Shown: positions 8,361 to 17,439, numbered from the stretch's first letter. The stretch is 64,000 nucleotides of DNA from Flavobacteriaceae bacterium R38 (GCA_009901575.1 WXYP01000002.1:558001-622000), one strand, 5' to 3'. Made by a program: numbers and translations. The notes: generated by a model not told the origin, from the sequence alone.

Positions 8361-8978
8361 TTAATAAGATTCTGAGTATTTTTCAAGCTCTTTTTTTAGA
8401 TCCCCGATTATAGAAACCAGTTCTTTGGAAGTAGATTCTCTTATTTTAGAATACCTTAAATACAATTTTGCCCATTTTTTTTGCTCAATATAATATATGG
8501 GAGACAGCGTATCGTCATGCTCTGGCAGCTGTATATGTTTTTCCGAAATATCTACTAATTTTTGCTCGGTGTATATCATTCTGCGAATAGCATTTGAAAA
8601 CTCACTCAATTTTATATATACTTCTTGATCCAGTACTTCATAGACCTGATCATTTAATAAGTCGATAACTTCAATCGGGTATTGTGGAGACGGAAAAGTA
8701 ACTCCGCTGTAATTCGGAATTACATTCTTATTCAGCCTATTTTCAAAACTTTGATTACGCTCTTCAAGGTAAACAGCAAAACCACTAAATAAATTTTCAT
8801 AATCGTCTAATTTAGTTTCAAATAAAGTTAATAGGTTTGTTGTTTGCTTTTTTACCTTTTCTTGTTCTTGATAGCTAGTGAAGAGAAAAGCTAGTGTGAC
8901 GCCAATAAAAACAATAATTAAATCTAGAACTAATTGTACGTAATTAATCTTTCCTGATATTTTTTTCGTCCAATTCAT
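8361..8978 (-). CDS. Single-pass membrane protein of unknown function
   Basis: A 205-residue protein with a short basic N-terminus, one membrane segment (about residues 14-33, LVLDLIIVFIGVTLAFLF) and a long, charged, mostly helical domain after it. No enzymatic motif is visible. Its ATG overlaps the TGA of the M23 peptidase gene by 4 bp, so it is translationally coupled as the last gene of the kinase-regulator-peptidase operon. By position it could be a membrane partner of the peptidase or act on the Cys-rich peptides encoded just downstream, but this is only inference. Confidence 0.65.
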   Translation of the reverse strand: MNWTKKISGKINYVQLVLDLIIVFIGVTLAFLFTSYQEQEKVKKQTTNLLTLFETKLDDYENLFSGFAVYLEERNQSFENRLNKNVIPNYSGVTFPSPQYPIEVIDLLNDQVYEVLDQEVYIKLSEFSNAIRRMIYTEQKLVDISEKHIQLPEHDDTLSPIYYIEQKKWAKLYLRYSKIRESTSKELVSIIGDLKKELEKYSESY

Positions 8979-9790
8979 CTTTTATATCTTTTGCCTCTTT
9001 TTAAGGTTTTATCTTTATATCCTTTAAAATAAACAGGTACCGAAACATCGTCTGCTTCTCTGACAACAAAGTGAAGGTGTGGCCCTCTGCTATTTCCTGT
9101 ATTTCCCGAATATCCTATGGGTTGTCCGCTTTTAACATAATCTCCTTTTTTAACCAAAACCCCTTTATAGTTAAGATGTGCATAACTTGCAAAAGTTCCG
9201 TCGTCATGCATGATCAATATCTTATTTGCTTTATAAGTAAATGCTTTTCCACCGGCTTCTTTAAAATGATCTATAGTATATACAACTACACCTTCTCGTG
9301 CAGCACAGACTAGCTCTCCTATTTTAAGATTGAAATCTATTGCATATCTGGATGCTATACTATTATGTGACCTTTTCCCATAAAAGCCTTGTGTTACTTC
9401 ATATCGTTTTCCTTTTTTAAAAGGAAGAGTATACAGGTAATCGGCATTGTGTTTTGAATGCTTTTTATCTCCATAAAATAACTTGATATCAAATTGCTTA
9501 ACAATTTTATCCAACGGTAAAGTATCTGCGACATTGCTGTGTATCCTAATAGCTCCTTCAATACTATCATTACTCTTAATCACAAATTCTTTTTTGTAAC
9601 TCATACCTGTTACATCTTCATTTACAGGAGAGATAATAATACTAATTGGAGAAACAGAATTACTACCTATCCCATAGTACACGGTATCTTTTATTGTTTT
9701 TTTAATAAATCTACATTCTTCTCCCTGCCCTATTAACTGAAGAGGAAACATTAAAAGTAACATCAAATATTTTCTAACCGTATTTGTCAT
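8975..9790 (-). CDS. M23-family metallopeptidase, exported
   Basis: A 271-residue protein with an N-terminal signal peptide (residues 1-20, ending LIGQ). The C-terminal half is a LytM/M23 peptidase domain: His142 and Asp152 form the HxxxxxxxxxD ligand pair (SHNSIASRYAIDF), YAHL supplies His205, and GPHLH supplies His238/His240. All zinc and catalytic residues appear intact. M23 enzymes cut peptidoglycan cross-bridges or small Gly-rich peptides outside the cytoplasm. It is embedded between a LytTR regulator and a membrane protein with 4-bp overlaps on both sides, so it is probably controlled by that two-component system. Whether its substrate is cell wall or the neighbouring Gly/Cys-rich peptides is open. 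Confidence 0.88.
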   Translation of the reverse strand: MTNTVRKYLMLLLMFPLQLIGQGEECRFIKKTIKDTVYYGIGSNSVSPISIIISPVNEDVTGMSYKKEFVIKSNDSIEGAIRIHSNVADTLPLDKIVKQFDIKLFYGDKKHSKHNADYLYTLPFKKGKRYEVTQGFYGKRSHNSIASRYAIDFNLKIGELVCAAREGVVVYTIDHFKEAGGKAFTYKANKILIMHDDGTFASYAHLNYKGVLVKKGDYVKSGQPIGYSGNTGNSRGPHLHFVVREADDVSVPVYFKGYKDKTLKRGKRYKR

Positions 9791-10491
9791 AATTTCATTT
9801 TTTTAATTCTATCAAAGAATGCTTGTTTATAGGTATCTCCAATTGGCAAACACTCTTTTTTAATGTATACTGAAATTGAATCGGTTTTATCAATGTGAAA
9901 CAAGGAAACGATATATGACTTGTGAATTTTTACAAAATCTTTTTCAGGTAAATAATCTTCAATATGTTTCAACGTATTATATGTAATTATTTGCCTGTTC
10001 TCCAGATGAATAGCCACATAATTCTTCAACCCTTCTATGTAGCATATGTCTTTTATATATACTTTTTCAAAATTGTTTTTTCCATCTGTTTTTATAAAAA
10101 TAAATGTATCATTTTGAGGTAATTGTGTAGGTTTTTCTTCGTTTTTTACTTTCAAAATTGCCTGGTAAAAACGTTCAAATTCAAAAGGTTTTAATAAATA
10201 ATCAACAGCATTCAAGTTGTAACTTTCTATAGCAAATTGCGGATAAGCTGTAGTAAAAATCACTTTTGTTTTACCATTTATTAGTTTTGAAATCTGAATC
10301 CCGGTTAATTCTGGCATTTGGATGTCTAAAAATACCAGGTCTATTTCATCCCTGTCAATAATTGCCAAGGCTTCTAAAGGATTTGTAGTGGTTGCAATAC
10401 AATCCAAAAAGACTACTTTATCAACATAACTCTCTAACAATCGTATTGCAGGTGGTTCATCATCTACTATTAAACATTTAAGGTTTTGCAT
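9787..10491 (-). CDS. LytTR-family response regulator
   Basis: A 234-residue regulator: receiver domain at residues 3-118 with acidic pocket DDE at 10-12, phosphoacceptor Asp56 (FLDIQMP) and the KPF lysine; LytTR DNA-binding domain at about 135-234 with IEGLKNYVAIHL and DFVKIHKSYIV. It would bind paired direct repeats upstream of target genes when phosphorylated. It lies 3 bp downstream of its kinase gene and overlaps the M23 peptidase gene by 4 bp, so kinase, regulator, peptidase and membrane protein form one operon. The regulon may include the nearby Cys-rich peptides. Confidence 0.93.
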   Translation of the reverse strand: MQNLKCLIVDDEPPAIRLLESYVDKVVFLDCIATTTNPLEALAIIDRDEIDLVFLDIQMPELTGIQISKLINGKTKVIFTTAYPQFAIESYNLNAVDYLLKPFEFERFYQAILKVKNEEKPTQLPQNDTFIFIKTDGKNNFEKVYIKDICYIEGLKNYVAIHLENRQIITYNTLKHIEDYLPEKDFVKIHKSYIVSLFHIDKTDSISVYIKKECLPIGDTYKQAFFDRIKKMKL

Positions 10492-10494
10492 ATA

Positions 10495-11541
10495 TCAATT
10501 CGTTGTTAATGGTAATCTTAGAAATGCTTCAAAATAAGAAGTCTTATGATCATAATTTAATTCGTAATCTTTATCAAAGATCAGAGCCAGACGCTTTTTA
10601 AGATTTTCTCTTCCAATTCCCTTATTGCTGTAGTTTTGTCCTTGAGATATCCTGTTTTTTGTATGAATACTAATCGTATCTTCTGCAATCTTAATAGCTA
10701 TATGAGCCGGATGGTTTTCATTGCTCAAAACTCCGTGTTTAAAGATATTTTCTACGAAGTGTATTAATATTAAAGAAGGGATCATTTGATGTTCTACCTT
10801 TCCTTCTATAGTGAAATTCAAGAATAAATTATTCTCAAATCGTTTTTTATAGAAATAAATATAATCTTCTATAAACTTTAATTCTTTTTCTAACGGCATA
10901 AATTCCTTGTCTGCTTCATAAGTCACATATCGAAGAAGTTCGGAAAGTTTATGAATACTTTTGGCTGTTTTGGGTTGTTTCTCTATTAGTTCTGTATAAA
11001 AAGCATTTAAAGTATTGAATAAAAAATGAGGCTCTAATTGAGTTTTTAAAATGTTTAATTCTGCCTTTTTATGTTCAATCTCTAATTCGTGAATCTTACC
11101 TAAGTTTTTAAGATACATAAATAGTAAGTACATAGATGTACTAAACAAAAGTGCTTTTACTGTATAATAAGAATTATCAAAAACATAATACCAAAAGACA
11201 CGTGCCGTTTCTCCATAGTTATGGAATCCAAAAATAGCATAGATGATCACTTCTTCTAATAAATATCGTATTCCTGCAAAAACAAAAAACATTAAAAACA
11301 CGATTAAGAAAAAAGCACCTACTCTTTTCCTGGAAAGGGTTTTAGGACAAACAACAAGATAATTGAGAAGGTATATACTAAAAAAAGTAGTCAAAAAAGT
11401 TATTTTTAATAGAATATTCCCGGGTTCAAAATCACTTAAAAAATATTCTTTCCCTCTGTAGACATAATCTCTGAAGTAATCCATCAGAATGATGATGATT
11501 GCCAGTAAAAGGTGATATTTCCATGTTTTCTTTAATTCCAT
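10495..11541 (-). CDS. LytS-like sensor histidine kinase
   Basis: From the ATG at 11541, a 348-residue membrane kinase. About four membrane segments occupy residues 8-145, followed by a coiled linker and a His_kinase (PF06580) domain: EPHFLFNTLNAFY contains the phosphorylated His, and ILIHFVENIFKHGV is the N box of the ATPase domain. IGRENLKKRL provides the G box. It phosphorylates the LytTR regulator encoded immediately downstream. The frame extends to an earlier ATG at 11577, but MELKKTWKYHLL is the more usual beginning. The signal sensed is unknown; no extracytoplasmic sensor domain is apparent, so sensing may be within the membrane. Confidence 0.92.
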   Translation of the reverse strand: MELKKTWKYHLLLAIIIILMDYFRDYVYRGKEYFLSDFEPGNILLKITFLTTFFSIYLLNYLVVCPKTLSRKRVGAFFLIVFLMFFVFAGIRYLLEEVIIYAIFGFHNYGETARVFWYYVFDNSYYTVKALLFSTSMYLLFMYLKNLGKIHELEIEHKKAELNILKTQLEPHFLFNTLNAFYTELIEKQPKTAKSIHKLSELLRYVTYEADKEFMPLEKELKFIEDYIYFYKKRFENNLFLNFTIEGKVEHQMIPSLILIHFVENIFKHGVLSNENHPAHIAIKIAEDTISIHTKNRISQGQNYSNKGIGRENLKKRLALIFDKDYELNYDHKTSYFEAFLRLPLTTN

Positions 11542-11715
11542 ATGACGAAGGTATCCATTAATTATATGATAAATCATTTCTTAGGACAAATCCATTCTTT
11601 TATTATTTATATCATATAAAACAAACAACAAAAAAGTTAATCATACAATTTACTCATTTTGTTGATCGAAACCGGGGATTGGTATAAAATAATTCAATTC
11701 ACAGGAATAGCTAAT

Positions 11716-11723
11716 TAGTTTTG
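11716..11723 (+). promoter_or_regulatory. Candidate -7 box for the DUF5694 gene
   Basis: TAGTTTTG matches TAnnTTTG about 30 nt before the ATG at 11754. It would place transcription start after 11723, arguing against the longer frame from 11721. No clear -33 element. Confidence 0.3.
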
Positions 11724-11753
11724 AATCAATATTTTAATCAAATCAATTTAATC

Positions 11754-12626
11754 ATGAAAAATATATTTAGAATTTTAATATTTAGCCTAACAACTCAAGT
11801 TATGCTGGCTCAAAACTCATCGTTTAATGTAGATCAACACTTTAAAGACGTTAAATCTTCAGACTTAATGATTTTAGGATCTTTTCACTTTAATAATCCC
11901 GGACTAGACACCTATAAACCTAAACATGAAGTAGACATTCTATCTGAGCAAAAACAAAAAGAGCTAAAGGAGCTCATTGATATCATTAAAAAATATGCGC
12001 CGACTAAAATTGCCATTGAGGTTAGAAAAGGAAGTCAGAACAGAGTTGACTCTCTGTATAATGAATATTTAGCAGGGAGGTTTGAATTACAAAGGAATGA
12101 GGTTTTTCAAATAGGATTCAGGTTAGCAAAAATGCTTGGTCATAAAAAAATATATGCGATAGATGCTCCTGCAAAACAAAATAATGATATAACAGATGAG
12201 GAATATTCAGAAAAGGAAAAATACTTTATCAAAAAAGCAGATAAAGCTTTATTAGGAAGAGAAATGCTTTTAGATCAAAAATTCACGAAAATGTATGAAT
12301 TTGAAGATGAGCTAAAAACCAAAGTTTCATTATTGGATTATTTTTTATTCCTTAATGATCCGGAAATATTAAATACCAGCCATGGTCACTACCTCATTGG
12401 GGATTTCAAAATGGGAGAGGGAGATGATTATTTTGGTCCTGACAATGCTATGTGGTGGTACAACAGAAACCTTAGAATTTTTCATAATTTATTGCAACTA
12501 AACGAGCCTGGAAAAGATAAAATCTTTTTACTCATTGGAGCAGGCCATGTTCCTATTCTTGATTTTCTTGCCGATACATCTATCGATTTTAAAAAGAAAA
12601 ACTTTAAAGATTTTATTAAACAATAA
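11754..12626 (+). CDS. DUF5694-family exported protein (TraB-like)
   Basis: A 290-residue protein from the ATG at 11754, beginning with a signal peptide (FRILIFSLTTQVMLAQ). The mature protein has the landmarks LMILGSFHFNNPG near its start, KIAIEVRKG, IYAIDAP and the closing LIGAGHVPIL, which I associate with DUF5694, a Bacteroidota family related to TraB/GumN-type proteins. The biochemical activity is not established. It stands alone and is followed by a strong bidirectional terminator shared with the convergent serine hydrolase. The frame extends upstream to 11721, but the added residues precede a normal signal sequence. Confidence 0.75.
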   Translation: MKNIFRILIFSLTTQVMLAQNSSFNVDQHFKDVKSSDLMILGSFHFNNPGLDTYKPKHEVDILSEQKQKELKELIDIIKKYAPTKIAIEVRKGSQNRVDSLYNEYLAGRFELQRNEVFQIGFRLAKMLGHKKIYAIDAPAKQNNDITDEEYSEKEKYFIKKADKALLGREMLLDQKFTKMYEFEDELKTKVSLLDYFLFLNDPEILNTSHGHYLIGDFKMGEGDDYFGPDNAMWWYNRNLRIFHNLLQLNEPGKDKIFLLIGAGHVPILDFLADTSIDFKKKNFKDFIKQ

Positions 12627-12642
12627 ACATCAGATTGTTACT

Positions 12643-12672
12643 AAAAATAGAGGGTAAAAACCCTCTATTTTT
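12643..12672. terminator. Bidirectional intrinsic terminator
   Basis: AAAAATAGAGGG pairs with CCCTCTATTTTT around a 6-nt A-rich loop, with A- and T-runs on both sides. It lies between the convergent DUF5694 and serine hydrolase genes and includes the last codons of the latter. Confidence 0.88.
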
Positions 12673-13780
12673 TATTGGTTAACTGATTAACTTTCCAATT
12701 TCTCCATATACTCAATACTTTACGTGCAACACTCTCCCCATTCGAACCATTAGTAAGAGCTATAAAACCGCTTCTTTTTTCAAAATCCATTAAAAATGCC
12801 GATTGCCATCCTGTGTTTGAACCTGTATGCCCTTTGATAGTAATAGGCCCCATAGCAATGGTTGTATATCCTAATCCATAGTTATTTTTACTAAGTTTGG
12901 TAGGAATAAGCATCTGATTTAATGTTTTAGCAGACAACACTTTATTTTCTTCAAAAGAAGCGTTTACAAAGTGTAATAAATCTTCTAATGTCGTATGTAA
13001 TCCGGCTGCCGCTTGTGCAGTAAAACGTTCCAGGTAAATTTCTTTCCCATTCTCATCATAAGGTTTTGCCGAGCTTTTTAAAATCCTTTTATCGATAGTA
13101 AAACTAGTATGTTTCATGCCTAAAGGTTTAAAAACTTCATTTGTCATATATACTGCAAATGATTTCCCGGTTATTTCTTCAATCATTAATTGTAAAATAG
13201 TATATCCCCCACCAGAATACTTGAATTTTGTTTGCGGTTCGTGTATAAGCTCTACTTTTTCATCGGCACGCACAGGTCCGTTAACTCCTTCTAATGAAGC
13301 TTCTAGTGTTGGCAAAGCAGCATCAGGATGGAATCCGGGATAACCATGGACAGAAACTCCACCCGTATGACCTAATAAACTTCTGATAGTCACTTTGCTT
13401 TTATCGTATGCTGACTCCGGAATCTTCCAACGAGTCAAATAATTCTCTACAGGGGTATCTAACTTTATTTTACCTTTTTCTACTAGTTTCATAACTCCCC
13501 AGGCTGTGAACATCTTAGAGATTGAGCCAATATTAAATCCAGTTTTTGAATCCACTTTTACCTGGTTTGCAACATCAGAATAACCGAGTCCGTTTTTATA
13601 GATCACATCACCATCATCAATAATAGCAACAGCCATTCCGGGGACATTTTTTTCTTTAAGTGACGTAACTAATTTTTGTTCCAAAGATGTTGTAAATTCA
13701 GAAATAGAAAGGTCTTTACTTTTTTGTGCCATAACGATTACACTAAAGCACAGACATAAAAAAACACTATAATTTTTCAT
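12665..13780 (-). CDS. Exported serine hydrolase (class C beta-lactamase-like)
   Basis: A 371-residue protein with signal peptide (residues 1-18, ending VIVMAQ). The beta-lactamase-related fold is complete: GSISK carries the SxxK nucleophile/lysine pair (near residue 85), KYSGGGY supplies the second-motif tyrosine, and GHTGSNTGW gives the His-Thr-Gly third motif. Proteins of this type act in the periplasm or outside as esterases, D-aminopeptidases or lactamase-like enzymes; none can be chosen from sequence alone. It shares a terminator with the convergent gene and faces away from a LytS/LytTR pair 213 bp upstream. Confidence 0.88.
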   Translation of the reverse strand: MKNYSVFLCLCFSVIVMAQKSKDLSISEFTTSLEQKLVTSLKEKNVPGMAVAIIDDGDVIYKNGLGYSDVANQVKVDSKTGFNIGSISKMFTAWGVMKLVEKGKIKLDTPVENYLTRWKIPESAYDKSKVTIRSLLGHTGGVSVHGYPGFHPDAALPTLEASLEGVNGPVRADEKVELIHEPQTKFKYSGGGYTILQLMIEEITGKSFAVYMTNEVFKPLGMKHTSFTIDKRILKSSAKPYDENGKEIYLERFTAQAAAGLHTTLEDLLHFVNASFEENKVLSAKTLNQMLIPTKLSKNNYGLGYTTIAMGPITIKGHTGSNTGWQSAFLMDFEKRSGFIALTNGSNGESVARKVLSIWRNWKVNQLTNKK

Positions 13781-13993
13781 AAATAGATATTTAAAGATTT
13801 AAACTATTCATCAAACTTATTTATCAATACAATGCATCACTAATTTTTATGACGACCTTCCGCATGATGGTTATCAATAAGTCAAATACCCGTATCAATA
13901 ATACTCGTCCTTGAAATAACTGTTTAAGACATTGATTTTGTAGTGTTCGTCAAATAAATTGTAGCAAGGCACTTAAAATGATATTTTTGGAAT

Positions 13994-14794
13994 ATGATAT
14001 CATTCATTAAAAAGTATCGTCACATCATTATCTCTGTAATATTGATTCTTATTTCTTTTTACGGGATGGCTGTATTTAAAGGGTTAAGTGAACAATCAAG
14101 CTCTGATATTCCAGAGATTTATTTTGGTGTTTTTCAAACACTTTTTCTACTTACTTTAGGATATATTATTCTCTCCTGGTTATTTAATTTATGGAAGCAA
14201 TACAGGCAATTAAAAAACGATAAGAACGAAGCAGAATTAGCCTTACTCAAAAGTAAAATAGATCCGCATTTTTTCTTTAACACCCTTAATAACTTATACG
14301 GTTTAGCTATTAAAAAATCTGATGACGCCCCTAAAGCCATACTAAAACTCTCAGAAATAATGCGTTACACTATTTATGAAGGAGAGAATGAAACGGTAGC
14401 TATTAAAGACGAAGCTAATTACCTGGAACAATACATTGAAATTCATCAATTACGGTATAAAAAGAAGGTAAGCATCCTTTTTGAAAAAAATATTGACGAT
14501 GAAAGCATTAAGATTGCTCCTCTCCTATTTATTATGCTTTTGGAAAATGCTTTTAAACACGGGGTGGAAAGTTTAACCGATAATGCTTATGTAAAAATCA
14601 ATCTCATGGTTAAAAATAGTATTGTTACGTTTTTAGTTAAGAATAATTATGAATCAAAAGAAAAATCAGGGAAAAATATAGGCTTGGAAAACCTGAAACG
14701 AAGATTACAGCTTATTTATCCGAAGCACCATAAGTTAATTATAACTCCTGAAGCATCAGTTTATAAAGTCAAATTAACAATCCGTTTAAAATGA
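13994..14794 (+). CDS. LytS-like sensor histidine kinase, short form
   Basis: A 266-residue kinase with two predicted membrane segments (about 10-27 and 45-66), a short linker and the His_kinase domain: KIDPHFFFNTLNNLYGL holds the phosphorylated His, LLFIMLLENAFKHGV is the N box and IGLENLKRRLQL the G box. It is shorter than the other kinases here because it has only two membrane segments. Its stop overlaps the start of the LytTR regulator by 4 bp, so the pair is translationally coupled. The input signal is unknown. Confidence 0.92.
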   Translation: MISFIKKYRHIIISVILILISFYGMAVFKGLSEQSSSDIPEIYFGVFQTLFLLTLGYIILSWLFNLWKQYRQLKNDKNEAELALLKSKIDPHFFFNTLNNLYGLAIKKSDDAPKAILKLSEIMRYTIYEGENETVAIKDEANYLEQYIEIHQLRYKKKVSILFEKNIDDESIKIAPLLFIMLLENAFKHGVESLTDNAYVKINLMVKNSIVTFLVKNNYESKEKSGKNIGLENLKRRLQLIYPKHHKLIITPEASVYKVKLTIRLK

Positions 14795-15477
14795 TAACAT
14801 ATGCTATTGTAGATGATGAGCCTATAGCTCATGAAATTATTGAAGAGTTTGCCAACGAATTAATACAACTCAAAAAAGTTGGAAATTGTTATAATGCATT
14901 TGAAGCCATCCGATTGTTACAGGAAACTTCAGTCGATCTATTATTCCTGGATATAAACATGCCTAAACTTTCCGGATTTGAGTTTTTAAAAACGCTCTCT
15001 TCTCCTCCTAATGTCATTGTCACTTCTGCTTATAAAGAATTTGCCATAGAAGGATATGATTTAGAGATAACTGATTATCTTTTAAAACCTTTTTCATTCG
15101 AGCGTTTTGTAAAAGCTGTTAACAGAGTATCATTCTCTGAATCAAAATTAAAGATGACTTCTGAACCGCAGCCACAATACTTATTTATTAAAGGTGATAA
15201 AAAACATCATCAAGTATATACCAATGATATTCTTTTAATTGAAGCATACGGTAATTATTGTAAAATACATCTGGAAGAAGAAACGATTATAACATTGCAA
15301 AAAATTTCAGATTTTGAAACCGGATTACCTTCTGATTTTATTAGAGTGCATAAATCTTTCATCATCGCTAAGAATAAAGTGAAATCTATCGAAGGGAACA
15401 CTATTCATCTAAAAAAACAAAGCATTCCTATAGGTCAAACCTATAAGAATGCTATTAAAAAGTTTTTTGTTGATTAA
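14791..15477 (+). CDS. LytTR-family response regulator
   Basis: A 228-residue regulator with receiver domain (VDDEP at residues 7-11, Asp54 in FLDINMP, Lys in LLKPFSF) and a C-terminal LytTR domain (IEAYGNYCKIHLEEE, FIRVHKSFIIA, IPIGQTYKNAI). It is the partner of the kinase whose gene it overlaps by 4 bp. No dedicated target gene follows, because the next genes are convergent, so its regulon lies elsewhere. One plausible target is the divergent serine hydrolase upstream, but this is inference. Confidence 0.93.
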   Translation: MITYAIVDDEPIAHEIIEEFANELIQLKKVGNCYNAFEAIRLLQETSVDLLFLDINMPKLSGFEFLKTLSSPPNVIVTSAYKEFAIEGYDLEITDYLLKPFSFERFVKAVNRVSFSESKLKMTSEPQPQYLFIKGDKKHHQVYTNDILLIEAYGNYCKIHLEEETIITLQKISDFETGLPSDFIRVHKSFIIAKNKVKSIEGNTIHLKKQSIPIGQTYKNAIKKFFVD

Positions 15478-15498
15478 AATACGAAGTGGTGGTGCAAT

Positions 15499-16260
15499 TT
15501 ATCGTATATGACTTCCGGCATTTACATCTATAGTGGCTCCTGTTGCATGATCCATAAGTCCGCTACACATTAAGCCTATTAAAGGAGCTAAATCCTGTGG
15601 AGTTGTTAATTCGTTTAAAGCAATCTCATTAAGAACTCTTTCTTCTCCATAAACTTCTATAAACTGCTCTGCCATTTGTGTGCGTGTAAATCCCGGAGAT
15701 ACTACAAAAGATTTTATGTTTTCTTTTCCAAAAGAACGAGCTACACTTCTCGCCAAAGAAGTCACCCCTCCTTTAGAAGCCGCATAAGCAAGATATTCTT
15801 CTGTCTCTCCTCTAAAAACAGCTCTACTTCCAATATAAATAAATCTACCTTGTCCTTGTTTCTTAAAATGATCTATTCCCAGTTTAGTTAAAAGTCCTAC
15901 GGAATTCAAATTAACATCTAAGGTTTTTTTCCAAACAGAAAGCCAATCTGAAGTGTTTTTGTTTGTAGAATGCTTTAAAAATATTCCGGCATTAAGAATG
16001 ACAGTATCTATGGTTCCAAAATATTCTTCTACTTCTTCAAAAAGTTTATAAACATCTTCTTCATTAGCTAAATTCGATTGGAATGGCTTCGAACCGTTAT
16101 TATATTTTACGGCTAAGGCTTCTGCTGATGCCCTATTAGTGTTATAATGTATAGCCACCTGAGCTCCCATCCGCATTAAAAAATCGGCTACTCCTTTTCC
16201 TATTCCATCTGAGGCTCCGGTAAGCAATATTTTTTTTCCGGTTAAATCAATAGTTGTCAT
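15499..16260 (-). CDS. SDR-family oxidoreductase
   Basis: A 253-residue short-chain dehydrogenase/reductase. Cofactor motif TGASDGIGKG at residues 14-23, LNAGIF (NAG motif), a Ser in IYIGSRAV and the catalytic YAASKGG (YxxxK) are all present, so it should be an active NAD(P)H-dependent enzyme acting on an alcohol or ketone. It directly abuts the preceding SDR gene with no spacer and is the last gene of a cupin-SDR-SDR operon. The substrate is unknown; FabG-like annotation would be only a resemblance. Confidence 0.88.
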   Translation of the reverse strand: MTTIDLTGKKILLTGASDGIGKGVADFLMRMGAQVAIHYNTNRASAEALAVKYNNGSKPFQSNLANEEDVYKLFEEVEEYFGTIDTVILNAGIFLKHSTNKNTSDWLSVWKKTLDVNLNSVGLLTKLGIDHFKKQGQGRFIYIGSRAVFRGETEEYLAYAASKGGVTSLARSVARSFGKENIKSFVVSPGFTRTQMAEQFIEVYGEERVLNEIALNELTTPQDLAPLIGLMCSGLMDHATGATIDVNAGSHIR

Positions 16261-17025
16261 TTACAAGATGTTTTTAATCCAACCTCCATCAACAGCCAAT
16301 GAAGTACCGGTGATATAACTTGCTCGTTCACTAGCTAAAAATGTAACTGCTGCTGCAAATTCTTCCGGATTGCCAAAACGTTTTAACGGAATTTCATTGA
16401 TCGCTTCTGCAAAGGCAGGATTTTTATCAATTAGCGTTTTCAAACGATTGGTTTGAGTATAGCCCGGCATTACATTATTCACGGTAATATTATATTCCCC
16501 TAACTCACTCGCCAGTGTTTTCATTAATCCTACTACTGATGCTCTAACCGAATTTGATAAAATCAAATTTTCTACAGGTTGTTTTACGGCCTGAGAAGTA
16601 ATCGAAATGATACGTCCCCATGGCTGTGCTTTCATTCCCGGTAAAAAACTTCTGATTAAAGAAACTGCACTTCCTAATAACAACTGATAAGTATTATCCC
16701 AGTTTTCCTGGGTTAGGTTTTCAAATTTACCAGAAGGAGGGCCTCCTGTATTTGTTACCAGAATATCAATATTTTTATAAGTATCTAGTACAGTAGTCAC
16801 TATTTGTTCACGAGCTTCTGCTACAGATAAATCCCCAACAAGTGCTATCACATTTCCATCTCCGGCAGCATCAATTTCTTTCCTCGTTTCTTCCAGTAAT
16901 TCTTTATTACGTCCGTTTATAATAACATGTGCTCCCTCTTTTGCCAGTTCCAGGGCTACACTTTTACCCAATCCCTGGCTGGAAGCTGCAACAAATGCAA
17001 CTTTATTTTTTAACCCTAAATCCAT
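16261..17025 (-). CDS. SDR-family protein lacking the canonical YxxxK
   Basis: A 254-residue SDR-fold protein. The N-terminal cofactor region is ASSQGLGKS rather than TGxxxGxG, TNTGGPPSG replaces the NAG motif, and the usual catalytic YxxxK is replaced by SNSVRASVVG. Length and the C-terminal ASYITGTSLAVDGGW are typical of the family. I recall a beta-ketoacyl-ACP-reductase-like SDR subgroup with the same loss of catalytic residues, so this is probably a conserved subfamily and not decay. It sits between a cupin gene (5 bp upstream) and a normal SDR gene (directly adjoining), suggesting a shared pathway. Confidence 0.85.
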   Translation of the reverse strand: MDLGLKNKVAFVAASSQGLGKSVALELAKEGAHVIINGRNKELLEETRKEIDAAGDGNVIALVGDLSVAEAREQIVTTVLDTYKNIDILVTNTGGPPSGKFENLTQENWDNTYQLLLGSAVSLIRSFLPGMKAQPWGRIISITSQAVKQPVENLILSNSVRASVVGLMKTLASELGEYNITVNNVMPGYTQTNRLKTLIDKNPAFAEAINEIPLKRFGNPEEFAAAVTFLASERASYITGTSLAVDGGWIKNIL

Positions 17026-17030
17026 TGAGA

Positions 17031-17408
17031 TTAATCTTCGTTTTGTCTTAAATAGTTATCAGTACCATCTAACCAGTCTTCGCGAATTGGAGTCCAGGTA
17101 TCAATTTCTTCAACATCGGTAACCATTAAAGCTTCGTGAGGTACGTTTGCCGGAATTACAACAACATCTCCCGGGTGCATGTCAAAAGTTTCTTCTTTAT
17201 TTTCTCCAAACCAAAAACGCATAGTTCCGGAAACTACTTGTGTAACTTGTTCATTTATATGACTATGTAAGGGTACCGAAAATCCGGCTTTAAATTTCAT
17301 CTTAGCAATCATCACCTTATCTCCATACACTAATTTTCGCTCCATTTTAGGTGTTACTTGTTCAACAGGAACTTCATCCCAATTTACCCTTTTAACTAAA
17401 CTGCTCAT
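17031..17408 (-). CDS. Cupin-domain protein
   Basis: From the ATG at 17408, a 125-residue single-domain cupin. The first motif is visible as FSVPLHSHINEQVTQVVSG (the GxHxH-type metal ligands) and the second as HPGDVVVIPANVPHEA. Such proteins are small metal-dependent dioxygenases, isomerases or ligand-binding proteins. A -7 box at 17440-17447 would put transcription start inside or after the codons preceding 17408, so the longer start at 17438 is unlikely. It heads an operon with two SDR genes, suggesting oxidation or isomerisation of a small molecule. Confidence 0.85.
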   Translation of the reverse strand: MSSLVKRVNWDEVPVEQVTPKMERKLVYGDKVMIAKMKFKAGFSVPLHSHINEQVTQVVSGTMRFWFGENKEETFDMHPGDVVVIPANVPHEALMVTDVEEIDTWTPIREDWLDGTDNYLRQNED

Positions 17409-17439
17409 CTTATTATCTCGATTTGTGTTATTACTCAAA

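Noticed and set aside
13983-13990. TATTTTTG box just before the second histidine kinase
   Set aside because: Only 3 nt before the ATG, so transcription would begin at or after the start codon; no alternative start fits the kinase.
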